NCBI GenBank assembly: GCA_003667865.1 | Contig: CP033051.1 | Location: 2,568,501-2,632,500 of the forward strand | Source: Rossellomorea marisflavi | Lineage (GTDB): Bacteria; Bacillota; Bacilli; Bacillales; Bacillaceae_B | DNA length: 64,000 nt | Direction: 5' to 3' | Shown here: positions 16,039-25,315 of the stretch, piece after piece | Layout: each line of letters begins with the position of its first letter | Position numbering within the stretch: the stretch's first letter is position 1 | Notes under the pieces: generated by a model | Databases searched by the model: none | Seen by the model: the letters and a program-made list of their open reading frames with translations, nothing else | What the model was told of the DNA's origin: nothing | Program-made: the position numbers and the translations under genes

Positions 16039-16875
16039 ATGAAATATAAGAGTAATAAACAATGGCTACTATCAGGGTTTCTCCTAATAGTGGGAATCAT
16101 TTTACTATTAATGAATCTAGGTGTCATTTCCTTGGAAATAAAACAGCTTCTTGTCGAATTAATTCCAGTAGCATTTGTTTTTATAGGACTTCGTTGGTTA
16201 ATAGACTGCTTTATGAAGAAGAGTTTAAGTAAGTTGTTGTTCGGATTATTTCTTTTTTCTTATGGTTTATTACTTTTGTTTGATCGGTTTAACATTATTG
16301 AGTTTAGCTATCAACAGTGGTGGAAGTTATGGCCGATATTGATTATTAGTTTTGCTATTAAAGGAATTTTCAAAGGGCACAAGGTAAGAATACATTTTTC
16401 TACTGATGATCCTACTGATCAGAAACCCGATTATAACGTAACTTCACCATCGGAAGAAGAGAAGGATAGGTATAAGTATAATGATCAGAAAGGGAGAAAG
16501 TTTAACCAAACTTATAAAGGATCTTTAGTGGGCGATATGAAGTTTAAAGAACCGAATTGGCCACTAGAATCTATGAACCTTTATAACGCTATTGGTGATT
16601 ACTTGTTTGATTTTAGTAAAGCTTATATACCGGAAGGGGAAACTCCTGTAATCGTAAAGGGATGGGTCGGAGATTGCAAAGTGTTAGTTCCGGAAAATGT
16701 ACCTGTTGAAATTAATGTGAAAGTAAAAGTAGGAGACATCAAATTATTTGATCAAAAGTCATCAGAACTTGGTTCAGATCTCTTTTACCGGTCCCCTGAT
16801 TATGAAACAGCTACAAAAAAAATTAAAATGACGATTGAAATGAAAATTGGTTCAATAAGAATTAATCGAGTGTAA
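16039..16875 (+). CDS. liaF: LiaF-like membrane regulator
   Basis: N-terminal four-helix membrane part (residues about 8-110) rich in LLL stretches, a charged linker (DDPTDQKPDYNVTSPSEEEKD) and a C-terminal LiaF/YvqF beta domain (SLVGDMKFKEPNWPLESMNLYNAIGDYLFDF..., MKIGSIRINRV at the very end). LiaF keeps the LiaS kinase off until cell-envelope stress is sensed. Family plus the adjacent liaS and liaR make the call firm. Ribosome binding site AGGGTGG. Confidence 0.92.
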   Translation: MKYKSNKQWLLSGFLLIVGIILLLMNLGVISLEIKQLLVELIPVAFVFIGLRWLIDCFMKKSLSKLLFGLFLFSYGLLLLFDRFNIIEFSYQQWWKLWPILIISFAIKGIFKGHKVRIHFSTDDPTDQKPDYNVTSPSEEEKDRYKYNDQKGRKFNQTYKGSLVGDMKFKEPNWPLESMNLYNAIGDYLFDFSKAYIPEGETPVIVKGWVGDCKVLVPENVPVEINVKVKVGDIKLFDQKSSELGSDLFYRSPDYETATKKIKMTIEMKIGSIRINRV

Positions 16876-16891
16876 GGGAGAGGGGAGAGAG

Positions 16892-17953
16892 ATGACGAAA
16901 GCATCAAGTATTAAAGTTTGGTTATTTAAAAGCTATTTAATGATGACAGTGTTAGGGACTTTATTATTTTTTGTCAGCATTCAATTGTATCTTATCATTA
17001 CCCCAAACCCTTTGATTTCGTTACGTATATCAATCTACATTACGATCTTGTTATTTGGAGTTTTATTACTATTAAGCTTATATTTTGGTGTACGCTCAAG
17101 TTATTTATTAAAAGGAAGACTAGACGATCTTTCAACCTTTGTCTCTGTGCTTAGAAGTGGGAATTTCTCAGCACGAGTAGAGAGGGATGAAGAGGATGAA
17201 ATCGGATTCCTCTCTGAAGAATTAAATGGACTTGCATTCTATATAGAAGAACAAGTGAAGTCACTACAACGCTTAGCTGATGAACGATCCGAATTAGCAG
17301 AACAAGCACAACAAGCAGCAGTAATGGAAGAACGGCATCGTTTAGCAAGGGACCTTCATGATTCAGTTAGTCAACAGCTATTCGCATTAAACATGCTTTC
17401 TTCTGCAGCAATTAAAACGATAGATAGGGATAGAGAAAAGACGGCCCCCATTGTAAAGCAAGTAGCAGAGATTGCTGCAAAAGCACAGGGAGAGATGCGG
17501 GCCCTGCTTCTTCACTTGCGTCCCATTGATTTAAAAGGAGAATCATTATTTGAGGGTCTACAGCAATTGATTTATGAATTAAAGGAAAAAACACATATCA
17601 CAATTGAGGCTGATTTAGATGGACTTGTTGGATTATCGAAAGGAACGGAAACACACTTATTTCGAATTATTCAAGAAGGACTTTCAAATATATTAAGGCA
17701 TGCCGATGCATCTGAAGTAAAGTTGAACACAGAAAAGAAAGAGCGCTATTTAATGATTTATATAGGTGACAATGGAAGAGGCTTCTCGTTAGAACAAGAA
17801 AAAATGACCTCATATGGACTTCAAACCATGCGTGAGCGAACAGAGGAAATTGGAGGAGTTTTTCAGATACGTTCTAAGGAAGGAGAAGGAACGTATATCA
17901 ATATAAGAGTACCGCTGCAAGTTAGAGAGAAAGGAGCAAATGAGGTTGGATAA
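16892..17953 (+). CDS. liaS: LiaS-like sensor histidine kinase
   Basis: Two transmembrane helices (about residues 12-30 and 45-65) with a very short extracellular loop mark an intramembrane-sensing kinase. A HAMP domain, a HisKA_3 segment ERHRLARDLHDSVSQQLF (phospho-His about 156) and an ATPase domain (GLSNILRHADAS, GDNGRGF) follow. It begins 16 nt after liaF with GGGAGAGGGGAGAG upstream and overlaps liaR by 14 nt. Activated by lipid-II-binding antibiotics in B. subtilis. Confidence 0.93.
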   Translation: MTKASSIKVWLFKSYLMMTVLGTLLFFVSIQLYLIITPNPLISLRISIYITILLFGVLLLLSLYFGVRSSYLLKGRLDDLSTFVSVLRSGNFSARVERDEEDEIGFLSEELNGLAFYIEEQVKSLQRLADERSELAEQAQQAAVMEERHRLARDLHDSVSQQLFALNMLSSAAIKTIDRDREKTAPIVKQVAEIAAKAQGEMRALLLHLRPIDLKGESLFEGLQQLIYELKEKTHITIEADLDGLVGLSKGTETHLFRIIQEGLSNILRHADASEVKLNTEKKERYLMIYIGDNGRGFSLEQEKMTSYGLQTMRERTEEIGGVFQIRSKEGEGTYINIRVPLQVREKGANEVG

Positions 17954-18590
17954 AGTCAAGGTAATGATTGTGGATGATCATGAAATGGTCCGTCTAGGAA
18001 TGAAAACGTACTTGTTAACAGAAGAGGGAATTGAATTTGTTGGGGAGGCATCCAGTGGAAAAGATGCTGTTCAACTTTCTACATTATATAAGCCAGATGT
18101 CATATTGATGGATCTACTAATGGAGCAGGGAAATGGGATTGAAGCAACTGCCGAAATTTTAAAGCTTCTACCAACTTGTAAAATTATTATCCTTACAAGT
18201 TATTATGATGATGAAATGGTGTTCCCAGCTATTGAAGCTGGAGCTCATAGTTACCTTCTTAAAACATCTACTGCAGAGGAAGTAACATCAGCTGTATATA
18301 AGGCAATAAAAGGAGAATCCATTATTGCCTCAAAGGTTGCGGACAAAATGATGAATCGATTTCGTCCGAAAGAACGTAAACCACATGAGGAACTAACTGA
18401 AAGAGAGTTAGACGTTTTAAAATGCTTAGGAGAAGGAATGACAAACCAAGAAATTTCTGAAGAACTATTTATAGGGATTAAAACAGTAAAAACACATGTT
18501 AGTAATATCTTAAGTAAATTGGACGTAGCTGATCGTACTCAAGCAGCAATATATGCAAACCGTAATGGAATTATTATTCAAAAAGATTAA
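17940..18590 (+). CDS. liaR: LiaR-like NarL-family response regulator
   Basis: Receiver domain with VMIVDDHEMVRLGM, phospho-acceptor Asp about 57 (VILMDLLM) and Lys in YLLKTS, then a LuxR/NarL helix-turn-helix (ELTERELDVLKCLGEGMTNQEISEELFI...KTVKTHVSNIL). Start codon lies inside the end of liaS. The trio ends at the terminator at 18608. No liaIH effector pair is visible next to it. Confidence 0.93.
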   Translation: MRLDKVKVMIVDDHEMVRLGMKTYLLTEEGIEFVGEASSGKDAVQLSTLYKPDVILMDLLMEQGNGIEATAEILKLLPTCKIIILTSYYDDEMVFPAIEAGAHSYLLKTSTAEEVTSAVYKAIKGESIIASKVADKMMNRFRPKERKPHEELTERELDVLKCLGEGMTNQEISEELFIGIKTVKTHVSNILSKLDVADRTQAAIYANRNGIIIQKD

Positions 18591-18607
18591 TAGAAATATT
18601 CTTCAAA

Positions 18608-18648
18608 ACTAAGAAAAAGCTGACTTTGAATGTCAGCTTTTTCTTAGT
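18608..18648. terminator. Bidirectional terminator between liaR and isochorismatase-like gene
   Basis: ACTAAGAAAAAGCTGAC / GTCAGCTTTTTCTTAGT, a perfect 17-bp stem with A- and T-runs, between convergent genes. Confidence 0.93.
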
Positions 18649-18653
18649 TTTGG

Positions 18654-19241
18654 TCAATTCCTACGCATGATAGATTGAATTACTTGTTGGATTTCCTCGT
18701 GAATTTCATCAGTTGATAGGATTCTAGCAAATTCCTGATGTAGGTTTAACAATGAAAATGTATGGATGGCTTCAGCTGAATATAAGGATTTATCAAATGA
18801 GTATCGTTCAAAGCAAGCTGTTGCATCAGAAATAAGTGTTACATCATAACCAAGATTTGCAGCCATTCTTGTTGTAGTTGATACACAGTGGTTTGTTGTA
18901 AGTCCAATAATACAAAGGGACTCAATTCTCTCCTTTGTTAAAAACAAATCCAATTCAGTCCCGATAAATGCACTATTTACATTTTTTGTTATCATCTTTT
19001 CGTTTGATAATGGTGCAAAGCCATACATGAAGTCGTGGCCAGGGGAGCTTGGATGTAGTGGGGAATTCATGTCTGGTGAAGCATGCTGAATGTGAATAAT
19101 GGGCCAGCTCAATTCTCTCCATTTTTCTAATATCGATAGAGCATTTTCTTCCAAGTGGGGATTATTTCGTTTCCCCCAACTAGGGTCATGAAATCCTTCT
19201 TGAAAATCAATTAAAAGCAAACATGGCTTTTGATGATCCAT
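18654..19241 (-). CDS. Isochorismatase-like cysteine hydrolase
   Basis: Cytosolic cysteine hydrolase of 195 residues. Catalytic triad candidates are the Asp in LLLIDFQEGF (residue 12), Lys in MITKNVNSAF and Cys in TTNHCVSTT, with the family cis-peptide stretch GLTTNHC. Possible substrates include nicotinamide or other amides and isochorismate; the context does not decide. AAAGGAGTGG precedes the ATG. Single gene converging on liaR. Confidence 0.9.
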   Translation of the reverse strand: MDHQKPCLLLIDFQEGFHDPSWGKRNNPHLEENALSILEKWRELSWPIIHIQHASPDMNSPLHPSSPGHDFMYGFAPLSNEKMITKNVNSAFIGTELDLFLTKERIESLCIIGLTTNHCVSTTTRMAANLGYDVTLISDATACFERYSFDKSLYSAEAIHTFSLLNLHQEFARILSTDEIHEEIQQVIQSIMRRN

Positions 19242-19613
19242 TCATGATCCACTCCTTTAATTGTAATAATCTAGCTCGATAATAAAAGCAGCGGCATATC
19301 ATCAATTGCAATTGCGAAGCTTTTACCTATCTCAACACGTGCAGTACTTTAAATTATACGTGATAGCCAAGAGGATATGAATATTTTGTTATCGTTGCTA
19401 ATGTATAAGGATATGTAGTGGAATAATGTTGATGTGCGAGAATGTTTGTTTTGAAAAATATTTTCTGGTGAAACTACTGAGCTGCCTGGAGAAGAAAGCA
19501 AGGTACCCGTTAATAGAATTTTAAGATGGAACCACTAAAAAGACGAATTCGCAATGAATCCGTCTTAATTCAATTACAAAATCACTATTTTAATACTAAG
19601 ACTATCTTGAATA
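19242..19613. other. Gene-free stretch before hmoB end
   Basis: No convincing gene. Around 19472-19500 there is a partial relic (CTGAGCTGCCTGGAGAAG) resembling the left end of the dispersed GTTGCTT...AAGCAAC repeat at 38437. An open frame at 19526-19750 runs over the hmoB 3' end and has no ribosome binding site. Confidence 0.5.
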
Positions 19614-20123
19614 TTATTCCTCCTCTGGAACGGAATACTTTGTTACATATGAAGGACCAGAGAAAATGTTTGTCTGTGTATCAATTCCTTCTGCTGTTCC
19701 GCGTTTTTTGTGTGCCTCTGCATATTGTTTGGATTCTTGCCATTGAATAAATGAAGATTCATCTTCCCATAACGTAAACACTACATACGTATCTGAATTG
19801 GTTGGTCGTAATACTCTAATCGCAATAAACCCTGGGACTTCTTCGATTTTTCCAGCTCGATTCTTAAAACGATATTCAAAGACAGGCTTTCCTTCATCTG
19901 AAACAGGGATATTATTAAAAACGGCAAAGCCCCTATCTTGGATGTCTCCTGATTGATCAAAAATTTCAAAACTTCTTGGAGTTTCAAAAAGACTTTTCCC
20001 ACTTGTTTCGTGAAGAAGTAATGCATGCTCTTCATTTTCAAAAAGAACCATTTGTTCATTTTCATATTTTTTACGAATGGATTTTAAGAATTCGTATGTA
20101 CCTATTGTCAAGTAAATATTCAA
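19614..20123 (-). CDS. hmoB: HmoB-type haem-degrading monooxygenase
   Basis: Single-chain antibiotic-biosynthesis-monooxygenase fold that opens haem to release iron; B. subtilis HmoB (YhgC) is also encoded near hemEHY. Sequence landmarks AVFNNIPV, FKNRAGKIEEVPGFIAIRVL and TLWEDESSFIQWQESKQYAEAHKKRG match closely. I choose the TTG at 20123 (MNIYLTIGTYEFL), 8 nt after GAGGTGAT; the ATG two codons before touches the ribosome binding site. 169 aa. Divergent from hemE, so haem making and breaking face one promoter region. Confidence 0.92.
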   Translation of the reverse strand: MNIYLTIGTYEFLKSIRKKYENEQMVLFENEEHALLLHETSGKSLFETPRSFEIFDQSGDIQDRGFAVFNNIPVSDEGKPVFEYRFKNRAGKIEEVPGFIAIRVLRPTNSDTYVVFTLWEDESSFIQWQESKQYAEAHKKRGTAEGIDTQTNIFSGPSYVTKYSVPEEE

Positions 20124-20494
20124 TTTCATCACCTCAATAAAATTTATACTTCTATTATACGCTTCCCTATTTGTTTTCTCATTTAACATGCTTTTTATGA
20201 GCACATCCATTTATTTATTTCTGAGGTGGTTGGAAATGATAGAAATGTAATCGGATTGTAAAACCATTTATATCTAAAGTTACAACAATTTTTTGAAGGA
20301 AATGTGAATAAATAAAAGAGGCAAATTTATGACATTTCAGAGGAGAAACTATACTTTTTACAACAAAAGGTCTATATTGAGTTACGTACATAAAGGAACG
20401 TGTTAGAAAGAAAAATGTAAAAAATTTTTGATAAAAAAGATTTTATTATACAATGAGATTATTGAACTTTGTTGGAAGGTGGAAAAGTAACGGT
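20124..20494. other. hmoB-hemE divergent intergenic region
   Basis: About 370 bp, AT-rich, must hold both promoters; none is clear enough to mark. A 25-codon frame at 20329-20406 (MTFQRRNYTF...VHKGTC) has AGAGG 7 nt before its ATG and could be an upstream leader peptide of hemE, but nothing else supports it. Confidence 0.4.
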
Positions 20495-21532
20495 ATGAAA
20501 AATTTTAATGATACCTTTTTACGTGCAGCAAAAGGAGAAAAAACAGATTACGTACCTGTATGGTATATGAGACAGGCGGGGAGGTCTCAACCCGAATATC
20601 GTGAAATAAAAGAGAAGTATTCCTTATTTGAAATTACTCATCAACCTGAGCTTTGTGCTTATGTGACAAGATTACCAGTTGAACAATATAATGTTGATGC
20701 TGCAATACTTTACAAAGATATTATGTCTCCATTACCTGCAATTGGGGTAGATGTAGAAATCAAGTCTGGTATTGGGCCGGTAATTGATAATCCTATTCGC
20801 TCTTTAGCAGATGTAGAAAGACTGGGAGAAATTCACCCAGAAGAGGATGTACCATATGTACTTGAGACGATTCGATTATTGACTCAAGAACAATTAACAG
20901 TACCACTAATTGGTTTTGCCGGTGCACCATTTACATTAGCAAGCTATATGATTGAAGGTGGCCCTTCAAAAAATTACAATAAAACAAAAGCATTCATGTA
21001 CTCAGAACCAAAAGCTTGGTTTACCTTAATGGAGAAGCTTTCTGATATGACCATTACATATGCAAAAGCACAAATCAAAGCAGGTGCAAAAGCATTTCAG
21101 ATTTTTGATTCATGGGTGGGAGCTTTAAATGTTCAAGATTATAGAACATTTATTAAACCAACAATGGAAAAAATATTTTCAGAATTAAAGAAAGAGAACA
21201 TTCCTTTAATTATGTTTGGTGTTGGAGCAAGTCATCTTTCACAGGAATGGCATGATCTTTCTTTAGATGTTGTCGGATTAGATTGGAGACTTCCTATTTC
21301 TGAAGCACGTGCAAACGGTATTACAAAGACCGTAATGGGTAATCTTGATCCTGCAATTTTACTAGCACCTTGGGAAGTAATTGAAGAACGTACTAAAGCA
21401 ATTCTAGACCAAGGAATGGCGCAGCCAGGCTACATCTTTAACTTGGGTCATGGAGTGTTCCCGTCTGTAAATCCAGAAACATTAAAGAAATTAACAGCAT
21501 TCATACATGAGTATAGCTCGAAAAATTCCTAG
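20495..21532 (+). CDS. hemE: Uroporphyrinogen decarboxylase
   Basis: Removes four acetate carboxyls from uroporphyrinogen III to give coproporphyrinogen III. N-terminal signature [16 protein letters not shown], then [33 protein letters not shown] and the C-terminal [11 protein letters not shown] are all as in HemE. 345 aa from the ATG at 20495 ([15 protein letters not shown]), with GGAAGGTGG upstream at a loose distance. First gene of hemE-hemH-hemY. Confidence 0.96.
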   Translation: MKNFNDTFLRAAKGEKTDYVPVWYMRQAGRSQPEYREIKEKYSLFEITHQPELCAYVTRLPVEQYNVDAAILYKDIMSPLPAIGVDVEIKSGIGPVIDNPIRSLADVERLGEIHPEEDVPYVLETIRLLTQEQLTVPLIGFAGAPFTLASYMIEGGPSKNYNKTKAFMYSEPKAWFTLMEKLSDMTITYAKAQIKAGAKAFQIFDSWVGALNVQDYRTFIKPTMEKIFSELKKENIPLIMFGVGASHLSQEWHDLSLDVVGLDWRLPISEARANGITKTVMGNLDPAILLAPWEVIEERTKAILDQGMAQPGYIFNLGHGVFPSVNPETLKKLTAFIHEYSSKNS

Positions 21533-21611
21533 AAGAGTGTTTGATTTTGGCATTCCAGAATAAACATGGCAAAATATATGGTTGTATGATTTATTAAATG
21601 AGGTGGTAAAA

Positions 21612-22544
21612 TTGACGAAAAAGAAAATGGGATTGCTCGTTATGGCATACGGAACTCCTTATAAGGAAGAAGATTTAGAACGTTATTATACTCATATTAG
21701 ACATGGTCGCAAACCTGCACCAGAAATGCTAGAAGATTTAAGAGATAGATATGAAGCAATTGGTGGGATTTCGCCGCTTGCTAAGATTACGCTAGAACAA
21801 GCTGAAAAGTTAGAATCAAAGCTAAATAGCGTACAAGATGACGTTGAGTTTAAAATGTATTTAGGCCTAAAACATATTGAGCCATTTGTAGAGGATGCTG
21901 TTGAGCAGATGCATAAGGACGGTATTGAAGAAGCGGTATCAATCGTTTTAGCGCCGCACTTCTCCACATTTAGTGTGAAATCTTACAATGGTCGTGCGAA
22001 AGAAACAGCTGAAACATTTGGCGGTCCACATATTACTTCTGTAGAGAGCTGGTATGATGAACCGAAATTTATCGATTATTGGGTGAAACAAGTAAAACAA
22101 ACATATGCATCCATGACTGAAGAAGAACGAGGTAAGGCAGTCCTAATTGTTTCTGCGCATAGCTTGCCAGAAAAGATTTTACAATCTGGAGATCCATATC
22201 CAAATCAGCTTGAAGAAACAGCAAAACTTATCGCAGAGGCAGCAGGAATTACTGATTATGCTGTCGGCTGGCAAAGTGAAGGGAACACACCAGATCCTTG
22301 GCTAGGTCCAGATGTTCAGGATTTAACAAGAGAACTTCACGAGAGCAAGGGTTATCAGACGTTTGTTTATATTCCTGTAGGATTTGTAGCAGATCATTTA
22401 GAAGTACTTTATGATAATGATTATGAGTGTAAAGTTGTTACAGATGAGATAGGAGCTAGCTATTATAGACCAGAAATGCCGAATGCAAAAGAAGAATTTA
22501 TAGATGCACTATCAACAGTTGTTCTTAAACACTTAGGGAAATAA
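21612..22544 (+). CDS. hemH: Coproporphyrin/protoporphyrin ferrochelatase
   Basis: Inserts iron into the porphyrin (coproporphyrin III in Firmicutes, giving coproheme). Key features are [10 protein letters not shown] at the N-terminus, [16 protein letters not shown] with the catalytic His, SAHSLPE and the Glu-containing [21 protein letters not shown] start at 21612 with GAGGTGGT upstream, giving [14 protein letters not shown] as in other bacilli. 310 aa. It starts 80 nt after hemE and is followed by a weak hairpin at 22629. Confidence 0.96.
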   Translation: MTKKKMGLLVMAYGTPYKEEDLERYYTHIRHGRKPAPEMLEDLRDRYEAIGGISPLAKITLEQAEKLESKLNSVQDDVEFKMYLGLKHIEPFVEDAVEQMHKDGIEEAVSIVLAPHFSTFSVKSYNGRAKETAETFGGPHITSVESWYDEPKFIDYWVKQVKQTYASMTEEERGKAVLIVSAHSLPEKILQSGDPYPNQLEETAKLIAEAAGITDYAVGWQSEGNTPDPWLGPDVQDLTRELHESKGYQTFVYIPVGFVADHLEVLYDNDYECKVVTDEIGASYYRPEMPNAKEEFIDALSTVVLKHLGK

Positions 22545-22628
22545 ACTCTTTTTATGTGTTAAGTGTGATTGTATAAATAATAATCGCAGAAATGAGTTTT
22601 TCTCGTAGATGCGGTTTGTTATAAAAAC

Positions 22629-22657
22629 GAAAGGACTGATGGCTACTCAGTCCTTTC
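22629..22657 (+). terminator. Hairpin between hemH and hemY
   Basis: AAAGGACTGA / TCAGTCCTTT stem, short T-rich tail TCCTT. It may act as a partial terminator lowering hemY expression relative to hemEH. Confidence 0.65.
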
Positions 22658-22724
22658 CTTCATTAGAAACTAGACTACTAAAACGTACGTGAAATAGTGA
22701 AAAAAGAAATAATAAAAGAAGGCG

Positions 22725-24158
22725 ATGACGTTGACCGAACAAAATCAAAATAAAAAAGTGGTTGTAATAGGTGGAGGGATCACAGGCCTAACAGCTATCT
22801 ATTACCTACAAAAAGAAATTAAAGAAAAAAATCTACCGATAGATGTCATTCTTATTGAAGCAAGTCACCGTCTTGGAGGGAAGATTCAAACGGTAACTGA
22901 AAACGGCTATGTAATTGAAAGAGGACCTGACTCGTTTTTGGCTAGGAAGACTAGTGCGGCTCGTTTAGCCAGTGAAGTTGGATTAGAGAATCAACTCGTA
23001 AACAATTCAACAGGGAAATCATATGTACTAGTAGATAATGAGCTTCATCCAATGCCAGGTGGTTCAGTAATGGGAATCCCAACACAAATGGGTCCCTTTG
23101 TTACAACAGGTCTTTTTTCACTTCAAGGAAAAATGAGAGCTGCTGCAGATTTTGTTCTTCCTCGTTCAAACGTCAAAGGTGATCAATCATTAGGACAGTT
23201 CTTTAGAAGAAGGCTAGGAAATGAGGTTGTTGAGAACTTAATTGAACCACTTCTGTCAGGTATCTATGCGGGAGATATTGATAAATTAAGCTTAAAAGCA
23301 ACGTTTCCACAGTTTCACCAGGTCGAACAGAAGCATAGGAGTCTAATTTTAGGAATGAAAAAAACAACTCCTAAGCCACAAAAAAATGGAAATGAACCAG
23401 AGAAGAAAAAAGGGGTTTTCTTAACGATAAAGTCAGGCCTACAATCATTTGTAGATCGGATTGAATCAAAACTAGACCCTAATTCTGTAATCAAAGGTGT
23501 AAAAATTGATAGCATTGTTCAAAGTGATGGTGATTCTTCTTATATTCTCCAATTAAATAATGGAGAAGTCATGAAGACAGATAGTGTTATTGTAACAACA
23601 CCTCACCAAGCAGTTCAATCAATGTTTTCACACTATGACTTTTTCGAGCACTTAAAAGAAATGCCATCAACTTCTGTTGCAACTGTTGCAATGGGATTTG
23701 ATGAAAAGGCAATTAAGCAGGATATTGATGGAACAGGTTTTGTTGTTTCTAGGAATAGTGATTATACGATTACGGCTTGTACATGGACGCATAAGAAGTG
23801 GGAGCATTCAACTCCAAAAGGTAAAGTGCTTTTACGTTGTTATGTTGGAAGAGCCGGTGATGAGGCTATTGTTGATTTATCTGATGAGCAAATCGAACAA
23901 ATTGTACTCGAAGACTTAAAAAAGATCATGGATATTTCAATGAGTCCTGAATTTACAATCGTGTCCCGCTGGAAGGATGCAATGCCGCAATATACCGTGG
24001 GACATAAACAGCGCTATGAGGAAATGATTAAGAATGTCGAACATCAGCTTCCGGGGATATTTATTGCCGGAAGCTCATTTGAGGGACTTGGTCTCCCAGA
24101 TTGCATTGACCAAGGAGAGAAAGCTGTTTCAAATGTTCTTGGTTATTTAAACAAGTAA
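22725..24158 (+). CDS. hemY: Coproporphyrinogen III oxidase (HemY/CgoX)
   Basis: FAD-dependent oxidase that aromatises coproporphyrinogen III to coproporphyrin III. N-terminal dinucleotide motif VVVIGGGITGLTAIYYL followed by IEASHRLGGKIQT and ERGPDSFLARK; C-terminal FAD-binding end IFIAGSSFEGLGLPDCIDQGEKA. 477 aa. Start ATG 22725; the TTG two codons later (22731) is better spaced from AAGAAGGCGAT and may be the true start. Confidence 0.95.
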   Translation: MTLTEQNQNKKVVVIGGGITGLTAIYYLQKEIKEKNLPIDVILIEASHRLGGKIQTVTENGYVIERGPDSFLARKTSAARLASEVGLENQLVNNSTGKSYVLVDNELHPMPGGSVMGIPTQMGPFVTTGLFSLQGKMRAAADFVLPRSNVKGDQSLGQFFRRRLGNEVVENLIEPLLSGIYAGDIDKLSLKATFPQFHQVEQKHRSLILGMKKTTPKPQKNGNEPEKKKGVFLTIKSGLQSFVDRIESKLDPNSVIKGVKIDSIVQSDGDSSYILQLNNGEVMKTDSVIVTTPHQAVQSMFSHYDFFEHLKEMPSTSVATVAMGFDEKAIKQDIDGTGFVVSRNSDYTITACTWTHKKWEHSTPKGKVLLRCYVGRAGDEAIVDLSDEQIEQIVLEDLKKIMDISMSPEFTIVSRWKDAMPQYTVGHKQRYEEMIKNVEHQLPGIFIAGSSFEGLGLPDCIDQGEKAVSNVLGYLNK

Positions 24159-24182
24159 AATGATCATGCTTTCTAAAGAACA

Positions 24183-24229
24183 AAAAAAGCAGGGATGAGA
24201 ATGTATAATTCTTATCCCTGCTTTTTTAG
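24183..24229. terminator. Terminator between hemY and yhfH
   Basis: AAAAAAGCAGGGAT(G)A / T(A)TCCCTGCTTTTTT stem with A- and T-runs, serving both converging genes. Confidence 0.9.
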
Positions 24230-24232
24230 TAT

Positions 24233-24367
24233 TTAATATTCAAAATCAACGTTACATTTCTCGCAATAAATTCCATAGCATTCATGCTGTTCATCTATCT
24301 TGTTTCCGCACTGAGCACATTCTTTCGGTGGTAAATTTCTAAAAAAGTCAACTACATTTGCTAACAT
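24233..24367 (-). CDS. yhfH: YhfH-type small zinc-ribbon protein (44 aa)
   Basis: Tiny protein MLANVVDFFRNLPPKECAQC... with two CxxC pairs (CAQC and CEKC) separated by GNKIDEQHECYGIY, a probable zinc knuckle. This is the YhfH family, located beside yhfI in Bacillus. Start ATG 24367 is 8 nt after GGAGGG; an ATG two codons earlier sits on the ribosome binding site. Function unknown. Confidence 0.88.
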   Translation of the reverse strand: MLANVVDFFRNLPPKECAQCGNKIDEQHECYGIYCEKCNVDFEY

Positions 24368-24568
24368 GTACATCACCCTCCGTAAATTTAATGTTCCTCA
24401 TCGAATACTGTGTTATATAACTGTATTCTTATTATAGTATATTGTATTATAACAGAGGTTGTTTGGTCAATAAATTTTAAAATTAAATCGGAAAAAATGA
24501 AAAAATGGGCAAAAGTATGTATGATAGTATTGTAATTACGACTGATTTTAATTATCAGGAGGGAAATC

Positions 24569-25303
24569 ATGAAACTAACTGTTATCGGGCATTGGGGAGG
24601 CTATCCAAAAGCGAATGAAGCAAGCTCAGGATATTTAGTAGAACATGAAGGTTTTTGTATACTCATTGATTGTGGTAGTGGTGTACTTTCCTTTTTACAA
24701 TCACATATACAGGTTCAGGATCTCGATGCTTGTATTCTATCTCATTATCATCCAGACCATATTGCGGATATCGGTGTTCTTCAACACGCACTGTTAATAC
24801 AGCGTGTAATAGGTAATAATGTGCAAACACTCCCGGTTTATGCACATACGGAAGACGCACAAGGGTTTCAATCTCTCCAATATAAGGATCTAATGGAGGG
24901 GGTTGCATATAATCCGAAACAATCTTTGGAAGTAGGACCGTTTACGATAACGTTCTTAAAAACAAAGCATCCAGTTCCATGCTATGCTATGAGAATACAG
25001 GCTGGCGATAAGGTTCTAGTATATACAGCAGATACATCATATTTAGAAGAATTTATCCTTTTTTCAAAGGATGCCGACCTATTACTTTGTGAATCTAATC
25101 TTTATGGTGGGATGGATGCAACGGCTGCTGGGCATATGACAAGCGTAGAAGCAGGTAGACTGGCAAGACAAGCAAATGTAGCAAAGCTTGTCCTCACTCA
25201 TCTGCCTCACTTTGGGGATATAGAAGATTTAAAAAAAGAGGCAGAAGCTGAATTTAGCGGACAAGTTATGTTAGCAAGTAAAGACTTAGTATTACAACTT
25301 TAG
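24569..25303 (+). CDS. yhfI: YhfI, MBL-fold metal-dependent hydrolase
   Basis: Beta-lactamase-fold hydrolase with metal motif SHYHPDHIADI (about residues 58-68), later ligands KTKHPVPCYAMR, YTADTSY and LTHLPHFGD. Such RNase Z-like short proteins cleave phosphodiester or ester bonds; the substrate is unknown. GGAGGG precedes the ATG. Its stop is 12 nt before lplJ and the spacer carries AGGAGG, so both are co-transcribed, as in B. subtilis. Confidence 0.92.
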   Translation: MKLTVIGHWGGYPKANEASSGYLVEHEGFCILIDCGSGVLSFLQSHIQVQDLDACILSHYHPDHIADIGVLQHALLIQRVIGNNVQTLPVYAHTEDAQGFQSLQYKDLMEGVAYNPKQSLEVGPFTITFLKTKHPVPCYAMRIQAGDKVLVYTADTSYLEEFILFSKDADLLLCESNLYGGMDATAAGHMTSVEAGRLARQANVAKLVLTHLPHFGDIEDLKKEAEAEFSGQVMLASKDLVLQL

Positions 25304-25315
25304 GAGGAATTGTGA

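Noticed and set aside
19526..19750. 74-codon plus-strand frame.
   Set aside because: Mostly antisense to the well-supported hmoB gene and lacks a start signal.
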